16,921 nt of DNA from a halophilic archaeon J07HX64 (GCA_000416085.1 KE356579.1:1311917-1328837), one strand, 5' to 3'. Shown: positions 8,001 through 14,960, counted from the first letter of the stretch. The notes: a model not told the origin generated them from the letters alone. Program-made: numbers and translations.

Positions 8001-9205
8001 ACGAGGTGCATCGTCGCCGGGTGGATGCCCGCCGTCGCGTGGCCGTGATTGCGCGCCCGACCGTAGCGCAACCGGAACCCGCCGGGTTCGCTCGGGTGCC
8101 CGAACACCGGGCGGCCCGCGATGAGATCTGCCAGGAACTTCTTGGAGTGGTCTGCCCGCGGCGGCCCCCCCTCCAACGACTCCTCCGTGCCCATCTCCTC
8201 ACCCTCGGACCCCTCTGTCGGGTCGTCCTCGTCGGTTCCGTCCTCGGCCTCGTCGGTGTGGTAGCTGCTGTCGATGAGGTCCTGGAGCCACGGCCAGGCC
8301 ACCTCCTCGAGATCGCGGGTGTACCGCTGTATCTTCGGTGCCTTCAGCGCCAGCCCCTCGCCGAAGACGAGACACATCCCGCCGCGGATGTCGCCGGTGC
8401 CGACCCGGTCGAGTCCACGGAACCCCGACACCTCACCGTCACCAGTCGACTCACCGTCGAGCATGATCGGGACGTGCTCGGCGATGAACCGCGCCTCCGT
8501 CTCCTCGGGGGCGTACTGCATCCCGACCGCCTCGTCGTAGAGTGTGACCTCCTGTGCGTAGCGACCCACCTCCTCCTCCCGGGGCTGGTACCGTTCGATG
8601 TCGAGCAGTGTCCGCGCGTAGTCGGCGACCAGCACCGACAGCGCCTGCGCGGTGCCGCCGGCCGAGCGGATCGGGCCGGCGTAATACACGTTGACGAACT
8701 CGGTGCCGTCGTCGTTCTCGAGTATCTCGACACGGTCGATCCCCTCGATAGGGGCGGCGACGACCCCCTCGGTCAGCAGGGCAACGGCCGTTCGAACGGC
8801 ACCCTCTATCTTCCCGGCACGTGTCTCGTAGCTCCCGACCGTCCCCTCGACGAAGTCCTCCACGAGTGCGAGCGCGGCCTCCTCGCGGGACCGCTCACCC
8901 TCGAGTTCCCGCACGCGCTCCGCGACACCGTCGATACCGAGGATGTTCTCGACCCGGTCGGCCATGTCCTGTGCGACGGGGATCTCGACCTCTGGGACCG
9001 GGTCACCACCGCGCTTGCGGGCGGTGTTTGCCACCTCGAACGCCTCCGACAGCTCTGTCTCGATACGCTCGAAGTACCGCTCGTCCGCCGGTCGTATACC
9101 CCCGCTCCCGCCTGTCTCCTGGCTGTCTCCTCTCTCACCCCTCTCGCCGTCATCGTCTCCGCTCGTTCTCGCCTCACCGTCCTCTCTGCTCGCACCTCCG
9201 CTCAT
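5012..9205 (-). CDS. polC: DNA polymerase D large subunit (DP2) with in-frame mini-intein, 1397 aa precursor
   Basis: This is the catalytic large subunit of archaeal replicative polymerase D. The N-terminal region (RYFERIETELSEAF...) is typical of DP2. A haloarchaeal-type acidic insert lies at about 313-350. Paired Cys zinc motifs lie at 724-769 (C-x2-C repeated), and a C-terminal zinc motif at about 1316-1337 (CLGC...CRHC). The catalytic barrel motif N-C-DGDED is interrupted: Asn972 is followed by the intein (973-1147) and the motif resumes at Cys1148, with the acidic residues Asp1149 and Asp1151. After splicing the mature protein would be 1222 residues, a normal DP2 length. The C-terminus, KASTLGDYM, may be a degenerate PCNA-binding motif. 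The start ATG overlaps the stop of the PPC-domain gene (ATGA), so the two form an operon. The small subunit DP1 is not in this window. Confidence 0.95.
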   Translation of the reverse strand: MSGGASREDGEARTSGDDDGERGERGDSQETGGSGGIRPADERYFERIETELSEAFEVANTARKRGGDPVPEVEIPVAQDMADRVENILGIDGVAERVRELEGERSREEAALALVEDFVEGTVGSYETRAGKIEGAVRTAVALLTEGVVAAPIEGIDRVEILENDDGTEFVNVYYAGPIRSAGGTAQALSVLVADYARTLLDIERYQPREEEVGRYAQEVTLYDEAVGMQYAPEETEARFIAEHVPIMLDGESTGDGEVSGFRGLDRVGTGDIRGGMCLVFGEGLALKAPKIQRYTRDLEEVAWPWLQDLIDSSYHTDEAEDGTDEDDPTEGSEGEEMGTEESLEGGPPRADHSKKFLADLIAGRPVFGHPSEPGGFRLRYGRARNHGHATAGIHPATMHLVDDFLAAGTQVKTEHPGKAAGIVPVDTIEGPTVRLASGEVRRIDDASEALDLRNGVERIIDLGEYLVNYGEFVENNHPLAPASYTVEWWRTEFEAAGGPVQAFRDSPGVDLAAPEPVRALDWATEHDAPLHPAWTYLWHDVRVDAVRELVEAFGAASLVTVDGASERRSADGSRELVIPRTGGVRETLETLLVEHHQEAERLVVPEWRPLARTLGFDDQLEPVTPFESVGEAALGYNNGENAIRVVNELAPFTVRERAPTRVGARMGRPEKSEERELSPAVHTLFPIGEAGGNQRSVEDATGHGDAVEGTQGEVDVRVGRRECVDCGSEGYRPRCPDCGGVARAVYRCPDCDREIEPDESGRAECPSCAVLARPTQYTTVDIGTELADAKAIVGERATSYDVLKGVKGLMSEEKVPEPMEKGILRAKHDVSAFKDGTVRYDMTDLPVTAVRPRELDVTADDLQALGYREDLNGDPLRHEDQLVPLKIQDIVLSDGAAEHMLRTADFVDDLLTGYYGLDPYYEFEERPDLVGELVFGMAPHTSAAVVGRVVGFTSAAVGYAHPYFHAAKRRNCFHPETTVQYRGGGAMREQPIGEFVEERLSDPTVDEFGVQVQKLDDTVRVPSLTEEGTRALGRVEAVSKHPAPDHLVCVETRAGRSITVTPDHSMLRFDGSVESVPAHRLAAGDTVPVAGQTSEGATVEAVVDGGHPETDTVEQVEYVSSDVECTYCLTVEDTHTVSADGLFVGQCDGDEDCVMLLLDGLLNFSEKYLPDQRGGSMDAPLVMSSRIDPTEIDDEAHNVDTMSSYPREFYEATRELADPAEIEEIMTIAEETLGTERQHAGFAHTHDTTDIAAGPELSAYKTLGEMSDKMDSQLELARKLRAVDESDVAERIIEHHFLPDLLGNLKAFSSQEFRCLGCGEKYRRAPLSGECRHCGGDVNLTVHEGSVTKYIDTAVQVAERFDAREYTKQRLEILETRIDRIFEDDTNKASTLGDYM
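5765..6289 (-). other. Mini-intein (175 aa) inside polC
   Basis: The intein spans precursor residues 973-1147. It begins CFHPETTVQY (block A, nucleophile Cys1). Block B is TVTPDHSM (T1062-x2-H1065). It ends with a block-F-like YCLTVEDTHTVSADGLFVGQ, followed by the C-extein Cys1148. Only some 50 residues separate blocks B and F, and no LAGLIDADG endonuclease motif is visible, so it can splice but probably cannot home. The end is Gly-Gln rather than the usual His-Asn. From memory, PolC/PolII inteins of Pyrococcus and Halobacterium occupy the same site and some also end in Gln, so it is likely active. Without splicing, the PolD active site would be split. Confidence 0.92.
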
Positions 9206-9624
9206 AGCGGCCAGAGATCGAGGTCGGTAACCGGGTCGTGCTCGCGTGCGAGCGTCGTCTCGAACTCGCGGACGTAGAGTTCGCCCGCGAACGTGGTCGC
9301 GGTATCGAGGTGTCCGGCGACGGTGCTCCCGTCCTCCCGCGAGAGCGTCGCGTGTGTGTGTGCGAACTGCTCGCCGTCCAGCAGTGAGATGTTTCCGACC
9401 GCGGGTGTCATCTCGAACGGCTCCTCGAACCGGTGTGACTCGTAGACCTGCTCGTCCTGGTCGTAGAACAGCAACTCGGCGTCCTGCACCGCGCCCAACC
9501 CAAAGAAAAAGCCGGCGTCGATACCTTCGGCGGCGGCAAAGGCCTCGATCTGTCCGCGCCAGTCACGCCCGTGCTCGAGACGGGCAACGTACTCGCGTGC
9601 CCCCTCGACGCGTCTGTAATCCAT
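9202..9624 (-). CDS. PPC/DUF296 domain protein, 140 aa, upstream of polC
   Basis: This is a small single-domain protein of the PPC (plant and prokaryote conserved, DUF296) family. It starts MDYRRVEGAREYVARLEHG. The core DAGFFFGLGAVQDAELLFYD and the FAHTHATL...GHL segment are typical. His89, His91 and His105 form the likely metal-binding triad, all present. Family members form trimers; prokaryotic ones are often named DNA-binding proteins by analogy with plant AT-hook proteins, but this one has no AT-hook, so DNA binding is unproven. Its stop overlaps the polC start by four bases (ATGA), so the two are co-transcribed and probably translationally coupled. A weak TATA-like GTTTTGA at 9649-9655 is about 27 bases before the ATG, consistent with a leaderless operon start. 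Confidence 0.88.
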   Translation of the reverse strand: MDYRRVEGAREYVARLEHGRDWRGQIEAFAAAEGIDAGFFFGLGAVQDAELLFYDQDEQVYESHRFEEPFEMTPAVGNISLLDGEQFAHTHATLSREDGSTVAGHLDTATTFAGELYVREFETTLAREHDPVTDLDLWPL

Positions 9625-9648
9625 GTTGCACCACCATGTCCGGCGGCG

Positions 9649-9655
9649 TCAAAAC
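9649..9655 (-). promoter_or_regulatory. Weak TATA-like box of the PPC-polC operon
   Basis: The minus strand reads GTTTTGA, centred about 27 bases upstream of the PPC-gene ATG at 9624. It is the most AT-rich stretch at the right distance. The match to the consensus is weak. Confidence 0.35.
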
Positions 9656-9703
9656 CCTGTTGATCACCCGAGTCGTGACACGAACCCGCTCCCCTCGTCC
9701 GTG

Positions 9704-10126
9704 TCAACTCTGGATGGCGAGCACCGGTATCTCGCCGTCCTGGATGACCTGGTCGGTGACACTCCCAAAGAGGAACCGTCCGACGCCGGAGCGGGCCTGT
9801 GTGCCCATGATGATCATGTCGATCCCCCGGTCGGTGGCCTCCTCCACGATGACACGCGAGGGGATCCCAACCTCGACGATACCCTCGGCATCGACACCGG
9901 CCTCGGTGGCCTCGCCGACGAGCGCGTCGACCACCTCGCGCTTGGCTGTCCGTTTCTCCTCGACTGCCTCTCCCCTGTGAGCCTCCGACGCAGTCGACCC
10001 AGACATCTCGACGACGGCGAGAAAGAACAGCCGTGCGTCGTGTGCACCGGCCTGTGAGATGCCGTGTTCGACGGCGCTCTGGGCGGCGTCACTGCCGTCG
10101 GTCGGAACGATAATCGTATCGTACAT
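9704..10126 (-). CDS. Universal stress protein family, 140 aa
   Basis: This is a complete single USP domain: MYDTIIVPTDGSDAAQSAVEHG at the N-terminus, a central VEVGIPSRVIVEEA, and the C-terminal MGTQARSGVGRFLFGSV. The ATP motif G-x2-G-x9-G[S/T] is nearly intact: Gly108, Gly121 and Ser122 are in place, but the second Gly is Ala111. USP proteins are cytoplasmic dimers that bind ATP or act in stress survival. The start ATG 10126 is favoured by a weak TATA-like GATTGATTA at 10149-10157. The stop codon overlaps one arm of a TGACACG/CGTGTCA inverted repeat (9676-9706). The gene follows the membrane protein gene after only 42 bases and may share its transcript. Confidence 0.88.
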   Translation of the reverse strand: MYDTIIVPTDGSDAAQSAVEHGISQAGAHDARLFFLAVVEMSGSTASEAHRGEAVEEKRTAKREVVDALVGEATEAGVDAEGIVEVGIPSRVIVEEATDRGIDMIIMGTQARSGVGRFLFGSVTDQVIQDGEIPVLAIQS

Positions 10127-10168
10127 AGACTGGATATGTGGTCCCGGGTAATCAATCTCCGGTCGGGG

Positions 10169-10879
10169 TCACCGTGACTGTCGCAGGATGAGCGTGACGT
10201 CGGCGAGCACGTCGAACCCCATCGGAACGAGATGCAGAAGCGCGCCGACGATGAACAGCGACTCCCCGAACACCACCTGCTGGCCGACAACCGGTATCCC
10301 GGGCCATGGCGACAGGATCACGAGACACACAACCCCCGTGAGGGCGTAGACCACCCGTTCACCCTTTCGTATCTGTGGGTTCTCCCAGTTGTACACGGCG
10401 GTGGCGAGATAGCCCAGTCCGAGCGCGAGAAACCAGGGCTGCCAGTAGCCGAACCCGAGAAACTCCTGGACGATGTCGATACCGGCAAGCGGTCCGGGAA
10501 AATACCCCGCAACGGTCGCGATGTTGACCGCTGCCGCCGACGTGTTGAGGCCGGCCCAGACGAGCCAGATACGGTTTCGCCGTACCGTTGGGGCCGTGTA
10601 TGTCACCCCGACGGCGACGATACCGGCGGTCAGCACGAGCCAGAGCAGAACAATACTCTCGAGGAGTCCGAACGGTGTCTGGACCTGCCCCGATACCAGC
10701 ATCCACGACAGCGACCAGCCCAACAGACCCTCGAAGAATCCCACGATCAGCAGACCGTCGCCGGGCAATGGTGGCGTCAGCAGCCGTCGAAAGTACCCCG
10801 AGAGGATGGTCACCTGCGTACTGGTCAATGCCCGCTGAATGTAGCTCAACACCACACGGTATAGTTGGGCGATGAGCAC
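10169..10879 (-). CDS. Six-helix membrane protein of unknown function, 236 aa
   Basis: I do not recognise the family. Hydrophobic segments at about 42-62, 72-95, 103-125, 146-164, 174-191 and 203-232 suggest six transmembrane helices. Short charged loops such as PTVRRNRIW (about 97-105) and NWENPQIRKGER (about 164-175) lie between them. The protein contains many Trp and Gly residues and has no transporter, enzyme or signalling motif that I can see. The frame starts with GTG at 10879. A second possibility is GTG 10855, about 27 bases downstream of an AT-rich CAATTAA at about 10881-10888. It lies between two USP genes on the same strand, 42 bases before the next, so a stress- or membrane-related role is possible but only by association. 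Confidence 0.7.
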   Translation of the reverse strand: MLIAQLYRVVLSYIQRALTSTQVTILSGYFRRLLTPPLPGDGLLIVGFFEGLLGWSLSWMLVSGQVQTPFGLLESIVLLWLVLTAGIVAVGVTYTAPTVRRNRIWLVWAGLNTSAAAVNIATVAGYFPGPLAGIDIVQEFLGFGYWQPWFLALGLGYLATAVYNWENPQIRKGERVVYALTGVVCLVILSPWPGIPVVGQQVVFGESLFIVGALLHLVPMGFDVLADVTLILRQSR

Positions 10880-11066
10880 TTAATTGACCGGATACCCGGT
10901 CGATGCTGTGTCTGCTGCTACAGCACAGAAGACCCCGGTGCTCTCGACACGACACCAAGCTCGTCCCGCCCACCTCAGGGTGACCCCCGTCTGTGACCGG
11001 TGGCCCCTATGCACGGCTGTTGGCACACGCGGCTGTACACCGCCGCAGACCCCAATCGCGGGCTGG

Positions 11067-11492
11067 TCAGTCGAGTTCGTTCGGGTCGACCCCTTCGGGG
11101 ACGATAGTCACCGGAACCGCCGACTCCTCGGCGACGACGAACCCCGTGTGTCCTTCCCGAACCTCGGCCAGCCGGTTTTTCGACCGGTGACCGATGACAA
11201 CGTGATCTATCTCGACATCGTTTGTGAGGTCGACGAGCTGTTTCCCGATTGCGGTGCCCGACCGGATACCGCTCCGATTGAGATGTTCGAGGCTGATATC
11301 GACGGGAACGTCAGCGTCCGAGAGGTACTCCCGGACATCCGTGCGGAGTGACCGTTCGTCCCCCGATGCGCTCTCGTTTTTTGTAATGTGAGCGACAGAG
11401 AGCTGCTCGTCCAGTCCGGTCGCGAGCCGTAGAGCAACGTCGAGCACTGTCTCGAAACGACTATCATCACCGATTGCCACAAGTATACTCAT
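11067..11492 (-). CDS. Universal stress protein-like, ATP motif lost, 141 aa
   Basis: This is a single USP-like domain beginning MSILVAIGDDSRFETVLDVALRLA. The frame extends upstream to 11555, but the added residues do not look like a USP start, so ATG 11492 is chosen. The canonical first loop (P-x-D-G-S) is changed to IGDDSRF. The nucleotide motif G-x2-G-x9-G[S/T] is replaced by G101-x2-S104-x9-G114-H115. These changes suggest that it does not bind ATP in the usual way. The C-terminal strand VPVTIVPEGV fits the fold. It is transcribed on the same strand as the membrane protein and USP gene that follow, separated from them by 187 bases. I see no convincing TATA box before it. Confidence 0.78.
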   Translation of the reverse strand: MSILVAIGDDSRFETVLDVALRLATGLDEQLSVAHITKNESASGDERSLRTDVREYLSDADVPVDISLEHLNRSGIRSGTAIGKQLVDLTNDVEIDHVVIGHRSKNRLAEVREGHTGFVVAEESAVPVTIVPEGVDPNELD

Positions 11493-11615
11493 ACCACTAG
11501 CTTGTCCCAGAATCAGTAGTAGTTGACGCCCTATCGGCGCCGTCGTGAACCACACCTAACAGGTGAACGTCGATCTAACTGCCCGGTACCCGGTAGACCA
11601 CCCACGCACGTCCGG

Positions 11616-11634
11616 ACCACGTATCCGCCGTGGT
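11616..11634 (-). terminator. Stem-loop at the end of the leuA/cimA gene
   Basis: ACCACG (11616-11621) pairs with CGTGGT (11629-11634) around a 7-base loop. On the minus strand it begins at the last base of the TAA stop. No T-run follows, so it may mark the 3' end of the mRNA rather than a true intrinsic terminator. Confidence 0.3.
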
Positions 11635-13166
11635 TAGTCGTCGGCAACGACAGCGCTCCCGTCGATGAGGCGGTCCGTCGCGTCGACCATCGCGCTAACC
11701 GAGGCGGCTGTGATGTCGGAGTCACTGGCGGTTACGGTGACGGTCTCGTCGTTGCTGGACATCTCCACCTCGACAGTGACGAGAGCGTCGGTACCGCCGG
11801 TGATTGCGTCGACGTGGTACGACTCGAGCGCGGGGTTGGCCTCGTGGCTGAGCGCCTCGACGGTGGCGTTCATCGCCGCGTCGACCGGTCCCGACCCGGT
11901 GGCCGCGCTCTCCCGGGTGTCGTCGCCGACCGACAGTCTGACACTCGCGGTCGGGGGGTGGACCCCGCTGACGGCGGTCAGGTCGAGCACCTCGATGTGA
12001 CGGTCCCGCTCGGTGCCACGGACCTCCTCCGCGATCGTCAGCAGGTCGGCGTCGGTGACACGCTTGCCCCGGTCGCCGACCCGCTTGACACGCCCGACAA
12101 TCTCGTCGAGCTGCTCGTCGGTCACGTCCACACCGTGCTCCGCGAGCGCCGCGGCGACGCCCGCGTGGCCGGCGTGTTTGCCCAGTGCGAGACGGCGCTG
12201 TCTGCCGACCGTCTCCGGCGGGTACGGCTCGTACATCGACTCGTCTTTCAGCGTGCCGTCGGTGTGGATACCCGACTCGTGGGTAAAGGCGTTCTCCCCG
12301 ACGACGGCCTTGTTCGGCGGCAACGGGATACCGGTCTTGTTCGCAACCAGCTGTGCGAGGTTGTGCGTCATTGTCAGGTCCATCGTCTCGACATCGTACC
12401 CGTGTGAGAGCGCGATGGCGACCTCCTCCAGCGCGACGTTGCCGGCGCGCTCGCCGATGCCGTTTACCGTTCCGTGGACGAGGTCCGCACCGGCGGCGAC
12501 AGACACGAGTGCGTTTGTCACCGCCAGACCGAGGTCGTCGTGGGTATGAGTGCTCGTGGGACCGAGTGCCGCGAGTCGCCGCACACACGCGAGGGTGCGG
12601 TCCGGGGTGGCGTGGCCGACTGTGTCGGCGTAACAGACCCGGTCGGCACCCGCGTCGAGTGCCGCCCCCATCAGCGCCTCCAGATAGTCGAGGTCCGCCC
12701 GCGAACCGTCCTCACCGATCACCTCCACCCAGAGGCCGTGGTCGGTCGCGTACTCGACGAGGTCGACCGTCGAGCGGCGGTTTGCCTCGCGGGTGGTACC
12801 GACCTTCTCCGTGACGTGCTGGTCGCTCGCCGGCACGACGAGATTGATACCGTCGACATTACACTCCAGTGCGAGGTCGATGTCGCGTTCGAGTCCGCGA
12901 CAGAAACTCGTCACCCGGGCCGAGAGGTCCAGACTGGTTACCCCCCGGATTGTTTCGCGCTCACCTTTGCCGGTGCAGGCGCTGCCGGCCTCGATAACAG
13001 CGATACCTGCACGGTCGGCACTCCGGGCGATACGGGCTTTCTCGTCGGGTGTCAGCGAGACACCTGGTGCCTGCTCACCGTCCCGTAGCGTCGTGTCGAG
13101 AAGCTGTACGTCATCTGTGTCGTCGAGTGGGTTAGTTTCGGGATGGCCCCCGAATAAATCGATCAC
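11634..13166 (-). CDS. 2-isopropylmalate synthase / (R)-citramalate synthase family (LeuA/CimA), 510 aa
   Basis: This Claisen-condensing enzyme joins acetyl-CoA to a 2-oxo acid: 2-oxoisovalerate for leucine synthesis, or pyruvate giving citramalate for isoleucine. The HMGL-like TIM barrel starts QLLDTTLRDGEQAPG (residues 21-35, with Arg28 and Asp29). It also has the metal ligands His207 and His209 (THTHDDLGLA), NGIGERAGN at 235-243, and HESGIH at 296-301. A C-terminal LeuA regulatory domain (about 388-510, with SGPVDAAMNATVEAL) indicates feedback control by an end-product amino acid. The sequence alone does not settle LeuA versus CimA. It starts with GTG 13166; an ATG at 13173 is out of frame. 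The gene is divergent from aroE and no other leucine genes are adjacent. Confidence 0.9.
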   Translation of the reverse strand: MIDLFGGHPETNPLDDTDDVQLLDTTLRDGEQAPGVSLTPDEKARIARSADRAGIAVIEAGSACTGKGERETIRGVTSLDLSARVTSFCRGLERDIDLALECNVDGINLVVPASDQHVTEKVGTTREANRRSTVDLVEYATDHGLWVEVIGEDGSRADLDYLEALMGAALDAGADRVCYADTVGHATPDRTLACVRRLAALGPTSTHTHDDLGLAVTNALVSVAAGADLVHGTVNGIGERAGNVALEEVAIALSHGYDVETMDLTMTHNLAQLVANKTGIPLPPNKAVVGENAFTHESGIHTDGTLKDESMYEPYPPETVGRQRRLALGKHAGHAGVAAALAEHGVDVTDEQLDEIVGRVKRVGDRGKRVTDADLLTIAEEVRGTERDRHIEVLDLTAVSGVHPPTASVRLSVGDDTRESAATGSGPVDAAMNATVEALSHEANPALESYHVDAITGGTDALVTVEVEMSSNDETVTVTASDSDITAASVSAMVDATDRLIDGSAVVADD

Positions 13167-13276
13167 GGGTCATGATATCCTCACTCACGAGGGAGAGACC
13201 CACACATAAGTAGTTTACCGCCGTGTCAATACTGGCCGTTTGCACGCCGGACGAGCGCGGGCGAGCACAGGGCAGA

Positions 13277-13284
13277 AACTATAC
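13277..13284 (+). promoter_or_regulatory. TATA-like box of aroE
   Basis: The sequence AACTATAC is centred about 26 bases before ATG 13307. This predicts a leaderless transcript starting at that ATG and rules against the longer frame from 13223. Confidence 0.6.
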
Positions 13285-13306
13285 AGACGCCGCGCCGAGG
13301 TGTGGC

Positions 13307-14125
13307 ATGGATGTGTACGGACTCCTCGGTAACCCCGTCGAGCACTCGCTGTCACCGCCGATGCACGAGGCGGCCTACGACCATCTCGGGATCGACGCGC
13401 GGTACGTCACGTTCGAACCGCCGGCCGACGCGGCACGACAGGCGGTCGAGAGCGCGGCCACCCTCGGTCTGACGGGTCTCAACGTCACCATCCCGTTCAA
13501 ACAGGACGTGCTGGCGGCCGTCGACCCGGACGACCTCGCGGCGCGTATCGGTGCTGTCAACACTGTCGACTTCGGGACCGACCCACCGGCGGGACACAAC
13601 ACCGACGCAACGGGTCTGCTCCGGGCACTCGAACACCACGACGTGGCCCTCGACGGACGGGCAGTCGTCGTCGGTGCGGGTGGTGCGGGCCGGGCCGCCG
13701 CGTTCGCACTCGCCGGCGAGGAGATGACCGTCGATATCGCGAACCGGACCCTCGAGTCCGCGGTTGACCTCGCCGCCGAGGTGACGGCGGCCAACATCGG
13801 TGGTTCGGCGACCGCACATCCGCTTGACGCGCTCACCGGACTACTCGACGGCGCGGATATCCTGGTGAACGCCACTAGCGTCGGGATGGAGGCGGACCGC
13901 TCGCCGGTCCCTCGCGAGGCGCTTCACGCCCACCTCGCGGTACTGGACGCGGTGTACACACCCGTCGAGACACGATTACTCCGCGAGGCAGAAACCGCCG
14001 GTGCCCGCACCATCGACGGCGCGTGGATGCTCCTGTACCAGGGTGTCGAGGCGTTCGAGCGCTGGACCGGACGCGACGCACCGGTTGGTGTAATGGACGA
14101 CGCTCTCCGCACCCGCCTCGGGTGA
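13307..14125 (+). CDS. aroE: Shikimate dehydrogenase (AroE), 272 aa
   Basis: AroE catalyses the NADPH-dependent reduction of 3-dehydroshikimate to shikimate in aromatic amino-acid synthesis, in the cytoplasm. The N-terminal domain has the shikimate-binding Ser14 and Ser16 ([10 protein letters not shown]), the catalytic Lys65 (NVTIPFKQD), Asn85 (NTV) and the catalytic Asp100 (GHNTDATG). The NADP domain has GAGGAG at 123-128 and the NRT segment at 146-148, then NATSVGM (188-194). The C-terminal YQG (Gln245) closes the active site. All key residues are present and the length is normal. The frame could extend to 13223, but those 28 residues precede the conserved start [10 protein letters not shown], and a TATA-like box lies 26 bases before ATG 13307. 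Confidence 0.95.
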   Translation: MDVYGLLGNPVEHSLSPPMHEAAYDHLGIDARYVTFEPPADAARQAVESAATLGLTGLNVTIPFKQDVLAAVDPDDLAARIGAVNTVDFGTDPPAGHNTDATGLLRALEHHDVALDGRAVVVGAGGAGRAAAFALAGEEMTVDIANRTLESAVDLAAEVTAANIGGSATAHPLDALTGLLDGADILVNATSVGMEADRSPVPREALHAHLAVLDAVYTPVETRLLREAETAGARTIDGAWMLLYQGVEAFERWTGRDAPVGVMDDALRTRLG

Positions 14126-14156
14126 CCTGCGGGCGTCGCCCGGCCACGACTGCCGG

Positions 14157-14171
14157 CCCGCGTCACGCGGG
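14157..14171. terminator. Stem-loop between aroE and the convergent acidic-protein gene
   Basis: CCCGCG and CGCGGG pair perfectly around a 3-base loop, 31 bases after the aroE stop. A smaller hairpin, CGGGC/GCCCG, lies at 14130-14142. They sit between convergent genes and may define 3' ends; there is no T-run. The remaining bases up to 14302 show nothing else. Confidence 0.3.
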
Positions 14172-14302
14172 TCTGTGCCGGTTCCGTCGACAGACGAATC
14201 GATACGCTATCCGCGCGTACAGGGCAGGAAACTGTCTGTGTCTGTACGACCCTCGCGGACACACGAGCTCGGCCCCGGACTGAATGTGAGAGGACAGTCT
14301 CT

Positions 14303-14728
14303 CTACGTCTCGTCGTCTTCGTCTCCGTCCTCCGCTTCAGGCTCCTCCTCGTCTCCGTCCTCCACTTCAGGCTCCTCCTCGTCTCCGTCCTCCGCTTCGG
14401 GCTCTTCCTCGTCTTCGTCGTCCTCCGCTTCGGGCTCTTCCTTGTCCTCGTCGTCCTCCGCCTCGGGCTCTTCCTCGTCCTCGTCCTCGTCTTCGTCGTC
14501 GGTTCCGTCGACAGTGACAACAACCGGTTCCTCGGGGGTATCCTCGGCCGGTGGGTCGGCGGCAGCGCCGGCAAGATAGCCGAGTGTCCCACCGACGACA
14601 CCACCAGTGAGCGCGGCGAGGCGACCTCGACGTGACCCGAGCGCGGTTCCGACGAACCCACCAACTACTGACAGCGTCTTCGCGTCCGGACCTGCCTCCG
14701 CGGAGTCGTCCTCGTACTGTTCGGACAT
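14303..14728 (-). CDS. Small membrane-anchored protein with acidic tandem-repeat tail, 141 aa
   Basis: I do not recognise a functional family. Residues 1-17 are polar. Residues about 18-57 form one or two hydrophobic, Gly-rich segments (VVGGFVGTALG, then GGVVGGTLGYLAGAAA) resembling a glycine-zipper membrane anchor. From about 74 the protein is almost entirely Asp and Glu. Residues 86-137 are five tandem repeats of the form EEPEAEDxDE, with Pro at 88, 99, 110, 120 and 130, giving periods of 11, 11, 10 and 10. ATG 14728 is preferred to the upstream frame start at 14749 because a TATA-like GTATAG lies 27-28 bases before it. A highly charged tail exposed at the membrane could bind cations or basic proteins; that is only inference. 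Confidence 0.72.
   Translation of the reverse strand: MSEQYEDDSAEAGPDAKTLSVVGGFVGTALGSRRGRLAALTGGVVGGTLGYLAGAAADPPAEDTPEEPVVVTVDGTDDEDEDEDEEEPEAEDDEDKEEPEAEDDEDEEEPEAEDGDEEEPEVEDGDEEEPEAEDGDEDDET
14341..14470 (-). repeat. Tandem coding repeat (30-33 bp units) of the acidic protein
   Basis: Four complete steps between five Pro codons, at periods of 33, 33, 30 and 30 bases, built on a plus-strand core like CTTCGGGCTC followed by TCCTCGTC-type runs. The nucleotide copies differ mainly at third positions and by 3-base steps, which fits replication slippage that keeps the frame. Copy number is likely to vary between strains. Confidence 0.75.
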
Positions 14729-14753
14729 ACTACACCGTACTGTCTGCACCCAC

Positions 14754-14759
14754 CTATAC
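14754..14759 (-). promoter_or_regulatory. TATA-like box of the acidic-protein gene
   Basis: The minus strand reads GTATAG, centred 27-28 bases before ATG 14728. It supports that start and a leaderless transcript. Confidence 0.45.
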
Positions 14760-14872
14760 GCACCGACTTCTCCTGGTCACCCCGGAACTGGTCGGTTGCG
14801 GTCGTCCCAGACCCGCCTGGTCGGTGTGTTGGTTGTGTCTGTGCTGTGTCTGTATCCGGACTGGTGACCGCC

Positions 14873-14900
14873 GCCGTTTGCGTGACGCCTCGCAGACGGC
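14873..14900. promoter_or_regulatory. 28-bp inverted repeat upstream of the DUF1611 gene
   Basis: The arms GCCGTTTGCG (14873-14882) and CGCAGACGGC (14891-14900) pair at 9 of 10 positions, the tenth being a G-T wobble, around an 8-base centre. It lies about 30 bases upstream of the TATA-like box of the DUF1611 gene and outside the predicted transcripts of both flanking genes. That favours a protein-binding DNA site over an RNA hairpin. No regulator is encoded nearby. Confidence 0.4.
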
Positions 14901-14930
14901 GCTCTATCGGCCTGGTGCCGAGCAGTTAAC

Positions 14931-14938
14931 TTAATTAC
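14931..14938 (+). promoter_or_regulatory. TATA-like box of the DUF1611 gene
   Basis: TTAATTAC within GTTAACTTAATTAC is the most AT-rich stretch before the gene, centred about 26 bases before ATG 14961. It predicts a leaderless transcript. Confidence 0.6.
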
Positions 14939-14960
14939 TGCCCAGTTTAATCGTAGGGGT

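Noticed and set aside
7346..9277. 643-codon plus-strand open frame antisense to polC
   Set aside because: It lies opposite the firmly identified DP2 gene. Long antisense frames are common in GC-rich DNA, and its translation shows no domain.
9676..9706. TGACACG/CGTGTCA inverted repeat overlapping a USP stop codon
   Set aside because: The 17-base loop is long for a terminator, there is no T-run, and one arm is coding sequence. It is kept only as a note.
10884..11351. 155-codon plus-strand frame overlapping a USP gene
   Set aside because: It is antisense to the third USP gene, and its unopposed first part has no protein character.
11523..12407. 294-codon plus-strand frame antisense to the LeuA/CimA gene
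   Set aside because: It is a shadow of the coding strand and has no domain.
14175..14579. Ser-rich plus-strand frame opposite the acidic protein
   Set aside because: The Ser run is the antisense reading of the Asp/Glu repeat codons.
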